The notes under the pieces: generated by a model
The model's input: only the letters and a program-made list of their open reading frames with translations
What the model was told of the DNA's origin: nothing
Databases searched by the model: none
From: Jimgerdemannia flammicorona
Lineage: Eukaryota > Mucoromycota > Endogonomycetes > Endogonales > Endogonaceae
Length of the DNA: 32,470 bases
Direction: 5' to 3'
Assembly (NCBI GenBank): GCA_003990745.1
Contig: RBNI01000374.1
Span: 1-32,470 of the forward strand
In this document: positions 10,375-20,533 of the stretch, one piece after another
How positions within the stretch are numbered: the stretch's first letter is position 1
Layout of the letters: every line of letters begins with the position of its first letter
Made by a program: the position numbers and the translations under genes

Positions 10375-10905
10375 AGTGGTCGGTGTGTTGAAGATAGCTC
10401 AATGTGTAAATATACGTAACCCAAAATGTATGATCGCAGGTCTATAAATCTGATTCTCAACGATTAACGAACAGGGAAATGTGTCGTATGAAGAAGAGGA
10501 TACAGTAAAAGTCGGCCAAACGAACGAAATGCATACGGATAATTCGAAATGTTGCGGATAATTCGGCCAAACGAACAAAATATTTACGGATAATTCGGCC
10601 AAGCTCATTCATTGAACAACTGGATGAAAATGATAATACTAGCAAAGAACAGTCTGTAGACACCCTATGTATGTTATACGATACCCACCAACCACAATTC
10701 ACCACAAATCCCTCTCCTCCATTGTATGCATCCCTCCATAAAAATCGCGCCAGACTCACTGTGTGGACTATATCCCCCACAGCCATTGCTTTCCAGACAC
10801 ACTTCCCACATCCCTAGGACAATATTTACATGTGTATACAATATTCTCCATTTCCCCATCTCTACCTACCATTCACCATGTCACCATCCTCAACTTAGAA
10901 TTTTT
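10375..10905. other. Intergenic region downstream of GST
   Basis: The DNA is of normal composition. Several short overlapping minus-strand frames lack recognisable domains. It contains the short tandem repeat described at 10512-10603. At about 10905 it changes abruptly into AT-rich repeat DNA. Confidence 0.5.
10512..10603. repeat. Short tandem repeat (CGGATAATTCGGCCAAACGAA)
   Basis: GGATAATTCG recurs at about 10535, 10555 and 10585, and TCGGCCAAACGAAC occurs twice (about 10512 and 10562). Units are about 32, 19 and 32 bases, so one copy is internally shortened. It lies 140 bases after the GST stop codon and could be a small minisatellite in the 3' flank. Confidence 0.65.
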
Positions 10906-10974
10906 AAACCAAATTAGATAAGCTTATAAAGAAGTTATTATTATTACTAGAGTTTTCTCAAATGAGCTCAAGGA

Positions 10975-11260
10975 TATATATACTATTGAGAACAATCTAA
11001 TCTATAATTAAGACAAAGTCTATCTACTAAATAATATAGAACTTCACTATAAGATATATATTATAAGAACATTATGACTCTCTATTTACTAGTTATCTAA
11101 AAATTGAAAATCCTATTAAGAATCTCTAGTAATACTACTACTAATCTAATATGATTAAAAAATGAAGAACTTATTAGTTGTGATCTCTATTAGTATAATA
11201 AGTATTGAAATTCTTATTATTATACATCTTGATATTGTGGCTTAGATATATAATTCTTTA
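10975..11260 (+). pseudogene. Probable gypsy integrase zinc-finger remnant
   Basis: Plus-strand frames resemble the start of a Ty3/gypsy integrase: DKVYLLNNIELHYKI, then in shifted frames a decayed His-containing piece, and LISCDLY where the family has its second Cys pair. Several stops and frame changes occur. The resemblance rests on motif order in short pieces, so this is tentative. Confidence 0.4.
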
Positions 11261-11929
11261 TAACTATATCATTTTTGAGCTATATCACTTGATATATAAA
11301 AATATAAGTAATTAATAAACAATGCTACTACTCTTCTCTTCTACTTTATATTTCCAATATATTCATAATAAAGATTATAAGCCCTACTTAGTAGTTAAAA
11401 AAATACCTTTCTAAGACTATATACTACTTTATACTAAAATATTGCAAATGACAAATCAAGGAGCCAGTATAAGTATATCAAATATAGCAGACACAGATAC
11501 TTCTGGAATAGGTATAATAATGATCACAATCTCCATAGTTAGTATAAATATAGCTAAGAGATTATTCTCAATCTTTGATAATAAGGACTATATAATTTGA
11601 GTAGTTTATATAAGTAATCTTTTGGAAGAATATAACTTAACAGAATATTTCTTAAATGGTATATAGGAATGTCTTTTTAGCAGTAATTTTTTTATTAAAA
11701 ATATCTGATTTTTTTAAGATTATATTTTCTGTAAAAAATATAACTCAATTTATTTAATTATATATATATATTTTTTTAATAAAATTTTATCCAAAGATAA
11801 AAATAAGTATAAAATATCAATAGTTAAATTTTTTTTTAAAAGTTATTATAAATTTCAAACTTATGAATTTTCAAAAAGATTTGTAGCTAAATTTATCAAT
11901 ATTATCATCTAAGAGATATAAAATCACTG

Positions 11930-12660
11930 GTATAGATTTAAGATCATAATATTACAAATAATTACTGGGTATTATATAAGATTATATTTAAGTTATCAAA
12001 TTTATAAATAATGTATATAATTTATATAATAACTGCTTACAAAGTATGAAAGACTCTATTTAATCATTATATATAAATATTTATATTAAATTAGTTCTAT
12101 CTCAAATCTCAGCTATTTAATCTATGAATAAAGTCTAAGAAGAATATCTATAAATATGATGATTATATTAACAATCTGATAAATTAAGTAAATTATCTAA
12201 GTATGACAGCAGAGTATATAAATGATAAAGACAAGATCCTGGTTTTTATAAGAAGTCTCTCTGAGATATATAATATTATAATGATAGCTATATACAAAAA
12301 TAGCAAACTCATAGACTATATCTACATAATAATAAGCCTTATAAATGAGAAAATGCATTAAGAAAATAGTAGTAATAATGATAAAAAAGTATTCCATAGA
12401 TTATATCAATGAGGTAAGAAGTACTAATAAGGTCAAAAATATAAATCTAAGTTTGATAGCAACTATTATTACTATAGTAAATATAGATATATATAAAATA
12501 ATTACTATTGTAAAAATAAGAAAAATGATAAAAATAAGTATATAAACCAGTATTAATAATATGAGAGCAGTAGAAAGAATTGAGAGAATAATAAAGAACA
12601 ATATAATATAAATACTATCAAAACTGATAATAACTAAGGTAGAGGCATATACTATATATA
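11930..12660 (+). pseudogene. Ty1/copia gag (UBN2-type) remnant
   Basis: One plus frame near 12190-12360 reads INDKDKILVFIRSLSEIYNI, continuing towards LINEKM. This is the typical copia gag pattern D-x-D-K-I-L-x-x-L-R-S-L-P-x-x-Y followed by a helix ending in L-x-x-E. Upstream (about 12010-12110) pieces such as YKVWKTL fit the preceding part of the domain. Many stops interrupt it. Downstream (12540-12660) a polar tail takes the place of the zinc-knuckle region. Confidence 0.65.
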
Positions 12661-13555
12661 AGTAATATATATCAAGCATCTGGAGAATTTGAACTAGTAA
12701 AAAATAATAATGTCAATAGTGAAGTATATACTAATATAACTAATAATAATAATATATAACTTATATATTCTGATACTATACAATATATATATAACAGTTT
12801 ATAGGAAATAAATTTCCATATATAAGCTATTTAAGCATTTAGTACAAATTAAATTAAATAATAATAATATTATATATACTCCAGAAAGAAAAAATATTAA
12901 TATATATCTCTATAGAAATATTGCAGAGCTTGCTAGTACTTTTTAGAATATATTATATATTCTTCTCAATTGGTAAAATAATGATCTATTATAATAAAGA
13001 AATATATTCATATCTAATAGAGTATATATTTTTGTAGAAAATTTTGTCCACAAAATTTTTTAAATTTTTAAACTTTTTTTTGACTATATTTATTTTAAAT
13101 TTTATAAAATAATTTTAATTTTTTTTTTAACTTTATATTTATTAGTAAAAAATTTTTTTATATAAAAATTATATATTATTTTTCAAACTATATATAGTTG
13201 CTTTCATTAGATATATATAGATATACAGTATATTTTTTGAGCATTGAGCAAGAAATCTAATAATAATAATAAGTATTCTAGAGATAATAATCTAACTTCT
13301 GAGAAATTATAGACTAGAGCTAAATCTGATATATCATATCTATATATATATTGTCATATAGTGGTCGCTGAGTCCTTCAAATATGCCAGATTCTCTTCAA
13401 GGTGTATCTCTTAGACTAACTCAAGTTTGTTATAAGCAAGTTCTTATTGGAGTGCCTTCCCAAGATCTTATAGTTCTCAAACTTCTTATCTTTAACTGTC
13501 TTGTTATCTCTTAGATTGCTTGCAAGAGATTGTATATAAGTGAACCAGAACTGAC

Positions 13556-13591
13556 TTTATTTCAGAGGAAATAAGTGGGGTATTTATACAA
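13556..13591 (-). promoter_or_regulatory. LTR promoter and polyadenylation signal (3' copy)
   Basis: On the minus strand TTGTATAAATA (13591-13581) is followed by AATAAA (13561-13556). The 5' LTR has the same pair at 20773-20763 and 20743-20738, where it would drive the element. Confidence 0.6.
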
Positions 13592-13717
13592 AATGTAATT
13601 CAATGGTTGCTAAGATATAAAGTTAAATATAAATTCCAATAACTAAAATAAAATGCCAGATCAGGAAAAACTGCTAAGTTCCAGAGTCAGTACTGATGGT
13701 TGTATAGGTTCAGGATG

Positions 13718-13775
13718 CTGACATTATTCAGTGTTACATTAAATACCGGTACTGGTATTATTCAGTGTAACCAAG
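13718..13775. repeat. 34-base LTR repeat, two copies
   Basis: Units starting at 13718 and 13752 share CTGRYATTATTCAGTGT. The 5' LTR has three units of the same 34-base repeat. The array is immediately upstream of the TATA box on the element's strand. Confidence 0.75.
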
Positions 13776-14850
13776 AGACAGAGCAGAATGTTCAGGACTA
13801 TGCAGGCTTTATCATCAGAGATCAGGATATCTTCAAAGGAGATGAGGTCCATGAATTCATTGTCATCGCATGTTTTGTGTGCTTCGATGTTGTGCAGGAT
13901 GACATTATCACCAATGATGTCATTACGTTTGGTGGCAGGAAGGAGGTCTGGAGCTCTCTAGTCTATGAGGTTCTCTTCTACAAAATAGGGAACAAATGTG
14001 GGATCTTGAGGAGGTCTAACCTGGATGCTTGGGCCTTGGAATACTGAGATCAATCCTTGCAGGAATTGGTCTGAGTTGTCCTGGAGGATAGGATGCCAGA
14101 AGTCTTTGACTTCATCACTATTGAGGGTGATAGTGGACTGGGCTTCTGTAGCCACCCTGGCTTCTAGTGTATTGATATAGCAGGATGATAGATCTCTGAA
14201 ATCTGAGACTCTAATATACTCCAAGTTGGGGATCAACCCTGGTGCATGCCTGAAGATCTAATGGATCTTCTTAGCTGTCCTTGTTTCGCATATATCCATG
14301 GGGGTGGCATCTTGTAGCTCTTGAGTGCTGGCCTGTGGGAACTCCCAGCAGAGGAGGTTTCCTATTTCATATTCCTGCCACATTTGGAGACATTCAGTAG
14401 CAATGGTGATCCTGGTTTCCATTTCATAGCAGTAGAGGATATAGTGATAAGAGTCACTAGTACTCAGATTGACACTAGGAGTCCTTCTTGAGTGGGTCCT
14501 TATAGCTCTTCTGATGTCTTGGAACATTCTTTCTTTGACCGAGGTGCCTTGGTAGTTCCTTGACCTTGAGGTTTGGTGGGCAGCAGGCATTTCATTTGTA
14601 GTGAGTCTTTAAGCTATTTTGAGATTAGTGGGTCTTGTTAGTTGCTGTTACTGCAGTTCCTTGATCCTTCTTTTATATTTCTCAAGATACTTATACTGTA
14701 GTCACAATGACTCACAGTTGGTCATCATTGCTTATCTTGTATACCGTATGATCTTCTTGTGCTCTGATCTGGTAGCTTGTAAGGAAAGACTGTCTCCTGT
14801 GCTGATGTCATTATTCTGGGGTCACCATTATATCTTTCTCCTGAATAAGA
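13750..14850 (-). pseudogene. Extra ORF between integrase and LTR end, broken
   Basis: Open parts are 14590-14258 (110 codons) and 14236-13958 (92 codons) in one frame, separated by a TAG. The 5' copy (21516-21298) has CAG at that site, so the stop arose by a C-to-T change. Coding-like sequence continues past a second TAG to about 13750 and, with several stops, upstream to about 14850, where a charged stretch (EKYKRRIKELQ) suggests a helix. WQEYEIG, HQIFR and LEARVATEA lie in the part shared with the ORF at 996-2096. No membrane segment, zinc finger or known enzyme motif is visible. It is a conserved accessory protein of unknown role in this gypsy lineage. Confidence 0.6.
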
Positions 14851-15199
14851 ATATTCTTGAGTGTCCTTATTAATTAGTCCAGTCCTGAAAAATTTACTGA
14901 TCCCATAACCTCTGGCAAGAGGTCAAAAAGTAGTATTTATAGGCTGGTGTCTTCCTTTTGTATTTTGGTATGATGGTGAAGGGTCACTCCCTTTATATAG
15001 AGCAAGGGCCTGATTCTGATCTTGACCAATCAGTTGATGATTTGAACTCCTCTTGCTTCAAAAGTCTCATGGATGAGTAGTTGCTGGTGCCGTATCTCTT
15101 AGAGAATGGTCCAGACAGATAGCCTGCTGGTCATGGAATATGCTGTTATAATTCGCAGACTAGAACCTTGCAGGTGGTCATCACGTTTTGCTTCTCTTG
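14851..15199 (-). other. Spacer between integrase and extra ORF
   Basis: The integrase C-terminus fades out here and no clear open frame is present. It may hold the rest of the polyprotein tail, but the frame is broken repeatedly. I see no chromodomain. Confidence 0.4.
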
Positions 15200-16394
15200 T
15201 ATAGATTCATGGTACTTCTTGAGTCTGTTCCTATGTACCATGGTAGACAGTATGGTCTCTGAGATTTTTCTAAGCCAGAAGGTAGTTCCCTTGATATCTT
15301 GCACATAGAAGGGTCCTTCCCATTTGGGCTCCAGTTTTCATGATCATGAGACTTCTACCATATTTCAATACAGTAGGATCTTTTCTCTGATTTGGATGGG
15401 TTCTAGGGTCTTGTGATTCTTTTCTACATTCTTTCTTATCAGTACTTGTGACTTGATAATGTAATCTTCAGCCTTCTTCTTGATTTGGTGTAGCCTTCAG
15501 ATTTCTGCATCAATCCATCTCCAAGTTAGGTCTAGATTTATGGCTGAGGTTCCATCAGAATCTTTCTCTCTGAAGAGCAGTTCTCTTGGGGTAAAGTGTG
15601 TGCTCTGTAATTATATGTCTTGTAGGACAGAGAGGGTGGTTGGGAGATAGTTATCCCAATTCTCATATGTCTCTGAGATCTTCACTAGGATGTTCTTGAG
15701 GGTCTTGTTGGTTCTTTCTGTCTGTCCATTTCCTTGAGGGTGGTATGTGGTGGTCTTGATGTGCTGGATCTTGTATTTCTGATACATTATCTCATGGAAT
15801 CTATTGATAAATTCTGTGCCATGGTCTGTTGTGATTTGCTTTGGTGTCTTGTAGTGGCAGATGATTTCTTGGTGCAGAAAGTCAGCTATGGAGAGGGCAT
15901 TGGCTTCTTATAATGCTCCTGCTTCTATCTATTTAGTAAAGAGATCTACAATAACTATAATATAGCAGTTTCCTGATAGTGTTACTGGTAGTGGCCCAAT
16001 GATATCCATTGTGATGTGGTAGAAGGGAATAGGCTCAATTCTTGATGACCCAGGTGCCTGGTCTTACTGATCTTATTTCTGTTTTTAGTACTTGTCATAC
16101 TCTTTTGACAAATTGGTGCAGATCATCTTCCATCTTGGGCCACCACATAGTTCTTCTTACTTTGTCATATATGTTGGTTCCTCCTAGGTATCCTTGCTTG
16201 TGTACTTCCTTCATTACTTGATACTTCTTGTATTTGGGTATTACTAGCTTTCCTCCTTTTCTGAGTATAGTGTTGTCTAGTTTAAACTGTTTCTTAGTCC
16301 AGTTGATGATGGTGATTGTCCAGAGTTCAAGGTGGTTGGGCATCTTCTGCTGCCTAAGGTAGCTGATTAATCCATAGTATAACTCCTTATTCAT
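15200..16394 (-). pseudogene. Gypsy integrase, broken
   Basis: The N-terminal zinc-binding part reads VHKQGYLGG and MWWPKMEDDLHQF (about 16230-16110). The catalytic core shows MDIIGPLPV (about 16000), TTDHGTEF (about 15820) and NGQTERTNK (about 15715), supplying the D, D and E of the active site. PKWEGPFYV near 15315 is a GPY/F-type C-terminal motif. Stops occur in the core (for example TAG where Trp and TAA where Gln are expected). In the zinc finger the second His of the H-H pair is Tyr, and both expected Cys positions read as Tyr in a shifted frame. The enzyme would join element cDNA to the genome; this copy cannot be functional. Confidence 0.85.
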
Positions 16395-16860
16395 GTTGAA
16401 TAGTCTTGATGGGGGTATTTCAGGGTGCCCTTAAGAGTGTATCAGCATTGGTGTTGGTTCTTCCTGAGCAGTACTTGACAGTACAGTCATACTCTTGCAG
16501 CCTATAGATCCATCTGGTATATATTCCTTTGGAGTTCAGAGTATGAAATAGCCAGGCAAGAGCAGAATGGTCTGTTTGAATGGTGAAGTATTTCCTAGCT
16601 AGATAGTAGTGGAACTTGTCTACTGCCCAGACTACTGCTAAGCATTCAAGCTTGTATGACTTGTAGTTCTGTTCTGCTCTGCAGGTACCTTAGCTTGCAT
16701 AGGAGATGACATATTCATATCCATCTTTCTTCTGAGCTAGGACTGCTCTAAGTCTTATAGCACTTGCATCTGTCTGCAGGATGAATTCTAGGTTCCAATC
16801 TGATCTTCTGAGGATAGGTGCTTAGGTCAACCTGGTCTTAAGTTCATTGAAGGTTTCTTG
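16395..16860 (-). pseudogene. Gypsy RNase H domain, broken
   Basis: After the RT thumb region the frame reads LEFILQTDASAIRLRAVLAQ (about 16790-16730), the first RNase H Asp motif. It continues with YKSYKLECLAVVWAVDKFHYY (about 16665-16600) carrying the catalytic Glu, and TIQTDHSALAWL (about 16580) carrying the next Asp. Only a few stops interrupt it. RNase H removes the RNA strand during element reverse transcription. Confidence 0.8.
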
Positions 16861-17650
16861 GTACTCCTTGGTCCATTCGAATTTGGTTTCCTTCTTCAGT
16901 AGCTTGTAGATAGGTGCTGCAATATTGGAATATCCTTTGATGAAACTTCTGTAGTAGCTGGCCAGTCCAAGGAAGGCATGGACTTCTGTGGTTGTTCTGG
17001 GTCTTGGGTAGGCTGCAACAGCCTCAATCTTCATGGGTTCTGTGTGGATTCTGGTCTGGTTGATGAGGTGTTCTAGATAGGCAATTTCTTAAGCTACAAA
17101 CTTACATTTCTTGGGCTTGATGTAGAGGCCATGCTCCTTGGGCTTCTTGAGGGCTAGCTGTATGTAATTGACATGTTCCTGTACAGTGTTGCTGAAGATG
17201 ATCACATCATCAACATAGATAAAGAGCTATTTGCCAATCTCATTACTGAAGACTCTGTTCATCATTTGCTGAAAACTTGCTGGGGCATTGCACATTCCAA
17301 ATGACATTTGCAGGTAGATATAGGTGGTTCAGATGTGATGAAGGCTGATTTCTCACTGGCATCTTGAGTGAGACCAATCTGATAGAAGCCTGAGAACAGA
17401 TCCAAGGTAGTGTAGTATTTAGCTTTGCTTCCAAGAGTGGTAAGGATTTCTTGAATATTTGGCAAGGGCTGCTTATCCTTCTTGGTGATGGCATTGAGCT
17501 TCTTATAGTCAATGCAGAGTCTTAGTGCAAACTCTCCAGACTTGCTTCCTTTCTTTGGGGTGAGGACAATGGGTGAAGCCCAGGGGCTGATAGCTTGCTT
17601 GATGATTCTGGCTTCTTCCATTTCCTTGAGTTCTGCTCACAGCCATTCTC
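16861..17650 (-). pseudogene. Gypsy reverse transcriptase, frameshifted
   Basis: Motifs in order are SPWASPIVLTPKK (about 17585), FALRLCIDYKKLNAIT (about 17520), YTTLDLFSGFYQIGL (about 17410), a frame change near 17325, then FGMCNAPASFQQMMNRVF (about 17290-17240). The catalytic YVDD (17217-17206) is intact. The connection region continues to IEAVAAYPRPRTTTEVHAFLG (about 17025). A TGA at 17639-17637 separates RT from the dUTPase-bearing frame, and a TAG lies just before the YVDD box; both fit C-to-T changes. The order and the YVDD box place it in Ty3/gypsy. Confidence 0.9.
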
Positions 17651-17889
17651 TGTAGACAGATGGTATGGGTCTGGCTTTCTGATAGATGGGCTTGGTATCA
17701 CCAGTGTCAACTTTGTGGTAGTACTTGAGTTCTTGATTGTGGATATTCCTAAAGTCTGTAGTAAGTACCCCTTCATTCTGGTACAGGATCTTGAGAAGTT
17801 GTTCCTCCAGGGGAAAGTTTTCTCCAATAGTGTATGTGTGCTTGTTCTGGTCCTTATCTTTCTTGTGCTCAAGTTCAGTAATCTTGGTG
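17651..17889 (-). pseudogene. Linker between dUTPase and RT in the gypsy polyprotein
   Basis: This is the same open frame as the dUTPase (18251-17637). The hydrophilic sequence includes HKKDKDQNKHTYTIGENF and then ends in KPIYQKARPIP, the usual lead-in to gypsy RT. It shows that dUTPase and RT were parts of one polyprotein. Confidence 0.7.
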
Positions 17890-18480
17890 GCGGCATAGGC
17901 TCCTCTTCCAGTAGATCCAAAGCATTGTTCTCCTCTCTTAGTCTTGATGAGTTCAATGGCTTCAGTGATCTTGAGTTTCTTGATTTTGTAGATCAGCATC
18001 TGGCCAATCCTGTCATGCTTCTTGACTTCGAATGGGGTGGTGGAGTTGTGATTTCTGATTATGAGGAAGATCTCACCAGTGTAATCAGGGTCAATTACTC
18101 CTCCTTCAACTGAGATTTTGCTTTTGGCCAGACTGCTCCTGGTCTTGATAATTCCAGTATGGTTTTCTGGCAGCTTGACTCCAATTCCAGTACTAAGTAG
18201 GGTGGTGGTCTGTGGTTCAAGGGTAGCATCTTGAATGCTGGCAAGGTCCATTCCTATGACTCCTTCAGTCTTGTATTCTGGGAACTTGGCTTCAGGGTGA
18301 AACTTCTTAACCTTGAGGGTGATGTCTGATTCTTGTTCCTCCTCATCATCACTGTCAGCATGAAGCTCTGGGGGCTGGTCATCTTCTTCAGCTTTCCTTT
18401 TTGCTTCGGTGGCTTCTTGCTCATGTTTCTGTTGGCAGATTTTTCTGACTTCACTGATACAGGACCAGCATCATTCAGGT
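17890..18480 (-). pseudogene. dUTPase domain within the gypsy polyprotein
   Basis: One frame is open from about 18450 to 17637. An acidic linker (about 18420-18330) leads into the domain: FPEYKTEGVIGMDLAS (motif 1, about 18280-18235), RSSLA (motif 2, about 18140), GGVIDPDYTGEI (motif 3, about 18100, with the conserved Tyr), HDRIGQMLI (motif 4, about 18015) and RGEQCFGSTG (motif 5, about 17925). All five motifs of the trimeric dUTPase family are present and uninterrupted. In the family this enzyme converts dUTP to dUMP and pyrophosphate, keeping uracil out of new DNA. It lies between protease and RT. The element as a whole is dead, but this domain itself looks intact. Confidence 0.9.
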
Positions 18481-18931
18481 GTTCAGAGCAGTACATCCTA
18501 GTACCATGGGGGTATCTTCTTTGAGGGGTATAGCCATCAATGATCTTCTTGTACCACTGCTTATCTGTGAGCTTGGGTGTCTTGTTCTTGTCCTTGTTCT
18601 TGTTCACTGAGTACATAAAGACCTCTGTGTCCTCTTCATCTCCTTTCTCTATATCTGGTAGAACTTCTTTATAGATATTGATAGAGACTTGTATCTTTCT
18701 TTCTCTATAGCTGATCTACATCTTCTGGGCATTGAGGTCAATGATGGCCTTGGCCTTGTGAAGCCATTGGTTGCCAATGAGGATGTCATAGTTGGTGGCA
18801 CTTGTAACAATCACATCTACTGGGATGGTAGCTCCTTCTATCTTAATGGGGACTTCTCAGATTTTGCCAAGAGGGGTAGCTCATGTACTATCTGCTGTGA
18901 CATAGACCATCTTGGTGGACTCTTCAATGTC
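18481..18931 (-). pseudogene. Region between protease and dUTPase, broken
   Basis: Coding-like sequence continues between the protease and the acidic linker but is interrupted by stops, including two TGA codons near 18465-18490. The frame at 18616-18254 is a shadow of the true frame in part of this stretch. No separate domain is recognised. Confidence 0.45.
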
Positions 18932-19156
18932 TCAACCTAGGTGGTCAATTGTGTTCTTACTCATGAGGCATCCTCCAGTACCAGTATCAATGATGGCATC
19001 AAAGATATAGTCTTTGATCTGACATGGGGTATAGGCTGATATCTTGGGCTGGTCTTCAGATTCTTCACCTGAGTTTTTGGATTCTTTCTGTGCATTTTGA
19101 GCTTCTATAATCTTGTACTCTTGATTCTTGGCAGTAGTTGCAAGTCCTACTCTCAA
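18932..19156 (-). pseudogene. Gypsy aspartic protease
   Basis: The frame contains FDAIIDTGTGGCLMS, with the catalytic DTG triad at 18988-18980, flanked by hydrophobic beta-strand residues as in retropepsins. A Glu- and Lys-rich linker precedes it. A stop ends the open frame just after the N-terminal half of the fold. The protease would cut the element's polyprotein. Confidence 0.75.
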
Positions 19157-19189
19157 CTGCTGTCTGAAGGCAGAGACTTTAGCTAGCTG

Positions 19190-20500
19190 TCCAAAAGTAG
19201 CATTGATCTTCTATTCCTTGAGGTCCTTGTAGATATACTGGTGGATCTTGGTTTTGTACAGCTTCTGTTCCTTCTTGCTTTCACTTTCTCCTGAGACTGG
19301 GGTAGTGCCTTTAATGATTTGGTGGACAGCTTCATCTAACTCCATGTCTTGATCAATCTCCTCAGGTTGAGTCTTGCTTTGAATAGTGATAGCTGGAGTC
19401 TTCTTTGGTCTTCCAACTGGCTTGCTGTTGCTCTTCTTGTCATAGGGCTTGGACCAGGTTCTGGTACCTTCAGTAGCAGGGCAGAATTCAAGCTCCTTAT
19501 AGTATTCTTCATCATCAGTATCACCAATCTCCTCAATGACTACTGCATTGGTTTGTTCTCTGGTTCTACTAGCATTACTTGATTGGGCTTTGCATCTTGT
19601 TTCAGTCATGCAATTCTTTGCATAGTGGCCTTCTTCTCCACATCTCAAGTATGTAATATTGTATTCTTCTGTAGCAGCTGCAAATCTCTGCACTGGTCTC
19701 CTGTTGGTACTTCAGACTTCTCTAACAACATCACCAAGATATATAGTCATTTCAGCGAACTGCTTGGCAAGTTCCTCCACTGGGTCAGCTTTGGCTGTCT
19801 TGGGGGTAGGTGGGGATAGTTGTCTGTTTACAACTGTAGTGGGTATAATACTAGTTGGCTTTGATGACTCCATCTTGATGCCAGTTATTTTCTCTATTGA
19901 GCATTCAGTAGGGTGTCTGATAGTCCAATATCTCTATACAAAGACCACTTTCTGATCAAGGGTCAGTGCAGCTAGGGTAGACTGGATTGCTAGGGCAATT
20001 TCAGGGTGAACTCCTTTGAGGAAGGTTGAATCCGCTATTTGTTCCTTGAGGTGGTCATCATAGCTAGCCAGAACAATCTGGTAGCAGATTCAGGTATAGA
20101 ATGAGTTGGGATCTTCACTAAGTCCCTTGCAGATAGTATTGAGTTGATCCTTGAGAGCTTGCTTGATCTCTTCAGTATAGTATGTTGTTCTGAGGAAGGC
20201 CTTCATGTTGGCAAGTTTGGCTACACTATTATCGGCAATAGTGGCTGCATTGAACTTGTCTCTGGCAGGTTCTCTGAGGCTGACTGGTAGAAGGGCCAAT
20301 TGTGCATCCATACCAAGGACTCGTATGGCAGCAAATTGTTCAAAGTCTTCAATAAAGATCAGGATTGACTCTTCAGTAGTATATCCATAGAATGTGGGAG
20401 GACACATTTATATCTTGTCTTAAATTCTTACAGGGGTGACTCTTGTAGTCAGGGTAGTTGTTGTGGGGGTTGTTCATTTTTCAGCTTGAAAGTGAGGGAT
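19190..20500 (-). pseudogene. Gypsy gag, broken, with damaged zinc knuckle
   Basis: Open pieces are 20407-20090 (capsid-like, containing FYGYTTEESILIFIEDFEQF), a broken middle, and 19693-19211. The last contains LRCGEEGHYAKNC, a CCHC zinc knuckle in which the first Cys position is Tyr (TAC at about 19650), consistent with TGC to TAC. The tail is Lys- and Glu-rich. N-terminal coding before 20407 is interrupted by stops (two TAA and a TGA). Gag would form the element's particle and bind its RNA. Confidence 0.8.
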
Positions 20501-20513
20501 TCATCTTGAATCA

Positions 20514-20530
20514 CCAGCCAATGGGCACCA
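20514..20530 (-). other. Candidate primer-binding site of the gypsy element
   Basis: The minus strand reads TGGTGCCCATTGGCTGG, three bases after the LTR end TGACA. It begins with TGG as needed to pair with a tRNA CCA end. It differs from the site in the other gypsy family of this window. The primer tRNA was not identified. Confidence 0.5.
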
Positions 20531-20533
20531 AGT

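Larger units (their letters stand above)
10906..13351. other. AT-rich block of decayed retrotransposon DNA
   Basis: Apart from the integrase and gag remnants listed separately, this block holds poly-A/T runs and TA-rich repeats (for example 11680-11840 and 13020-13200). No gene is recognisable. It ends at the LTR of the gypsy element at 13352. Confidence 0.6.
13352..14473 (-). repeat. 3' LTR region of the gypsy element
   Basis: The plus strand begins TGTCATATAG at 13352, right after an AT-rich flank. The sequence is shared with the 5' copy up to about 14465. TGACA at 14469-14473 would give a perfect 5-base inverted terminus with TGTCA. If correct, the LTR is 1122 bases and contains most of the extra ORF. 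A shorter LTR ending near the 34-base repeats (about 13780) is the alternative. I see no clear target-site duplication. Confidence 0.5.

Noticed and set aside
12197..12679. Minus-strand hydrophobic frames in the AT-rich block
   Set aside because: They are Ile-, Tyr- and Leu-rich only because of base composition; the plus strand carries a recognisable copia gag remnant here.
14473..15199. Chromodomain at the integrase end
   Set aside because: After the GPY/F-like motif I found no aromatic-cage pattern typical of chromodomains.
17595..18113. Plus-strand 172-codon frame
   Set aside because: It is antisense to the dUTPase domain with five intact motifs and has no domain of its own.
18333..19955. 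Several plus-strand frames with hydrophobic stretches in the gypsy region
   Set aside because: They lie opposite gag, protease and dUTPase frames whose motifs are clear; the hydrophobicity is a mirror of the Lys- and Glu-rich coding strand.
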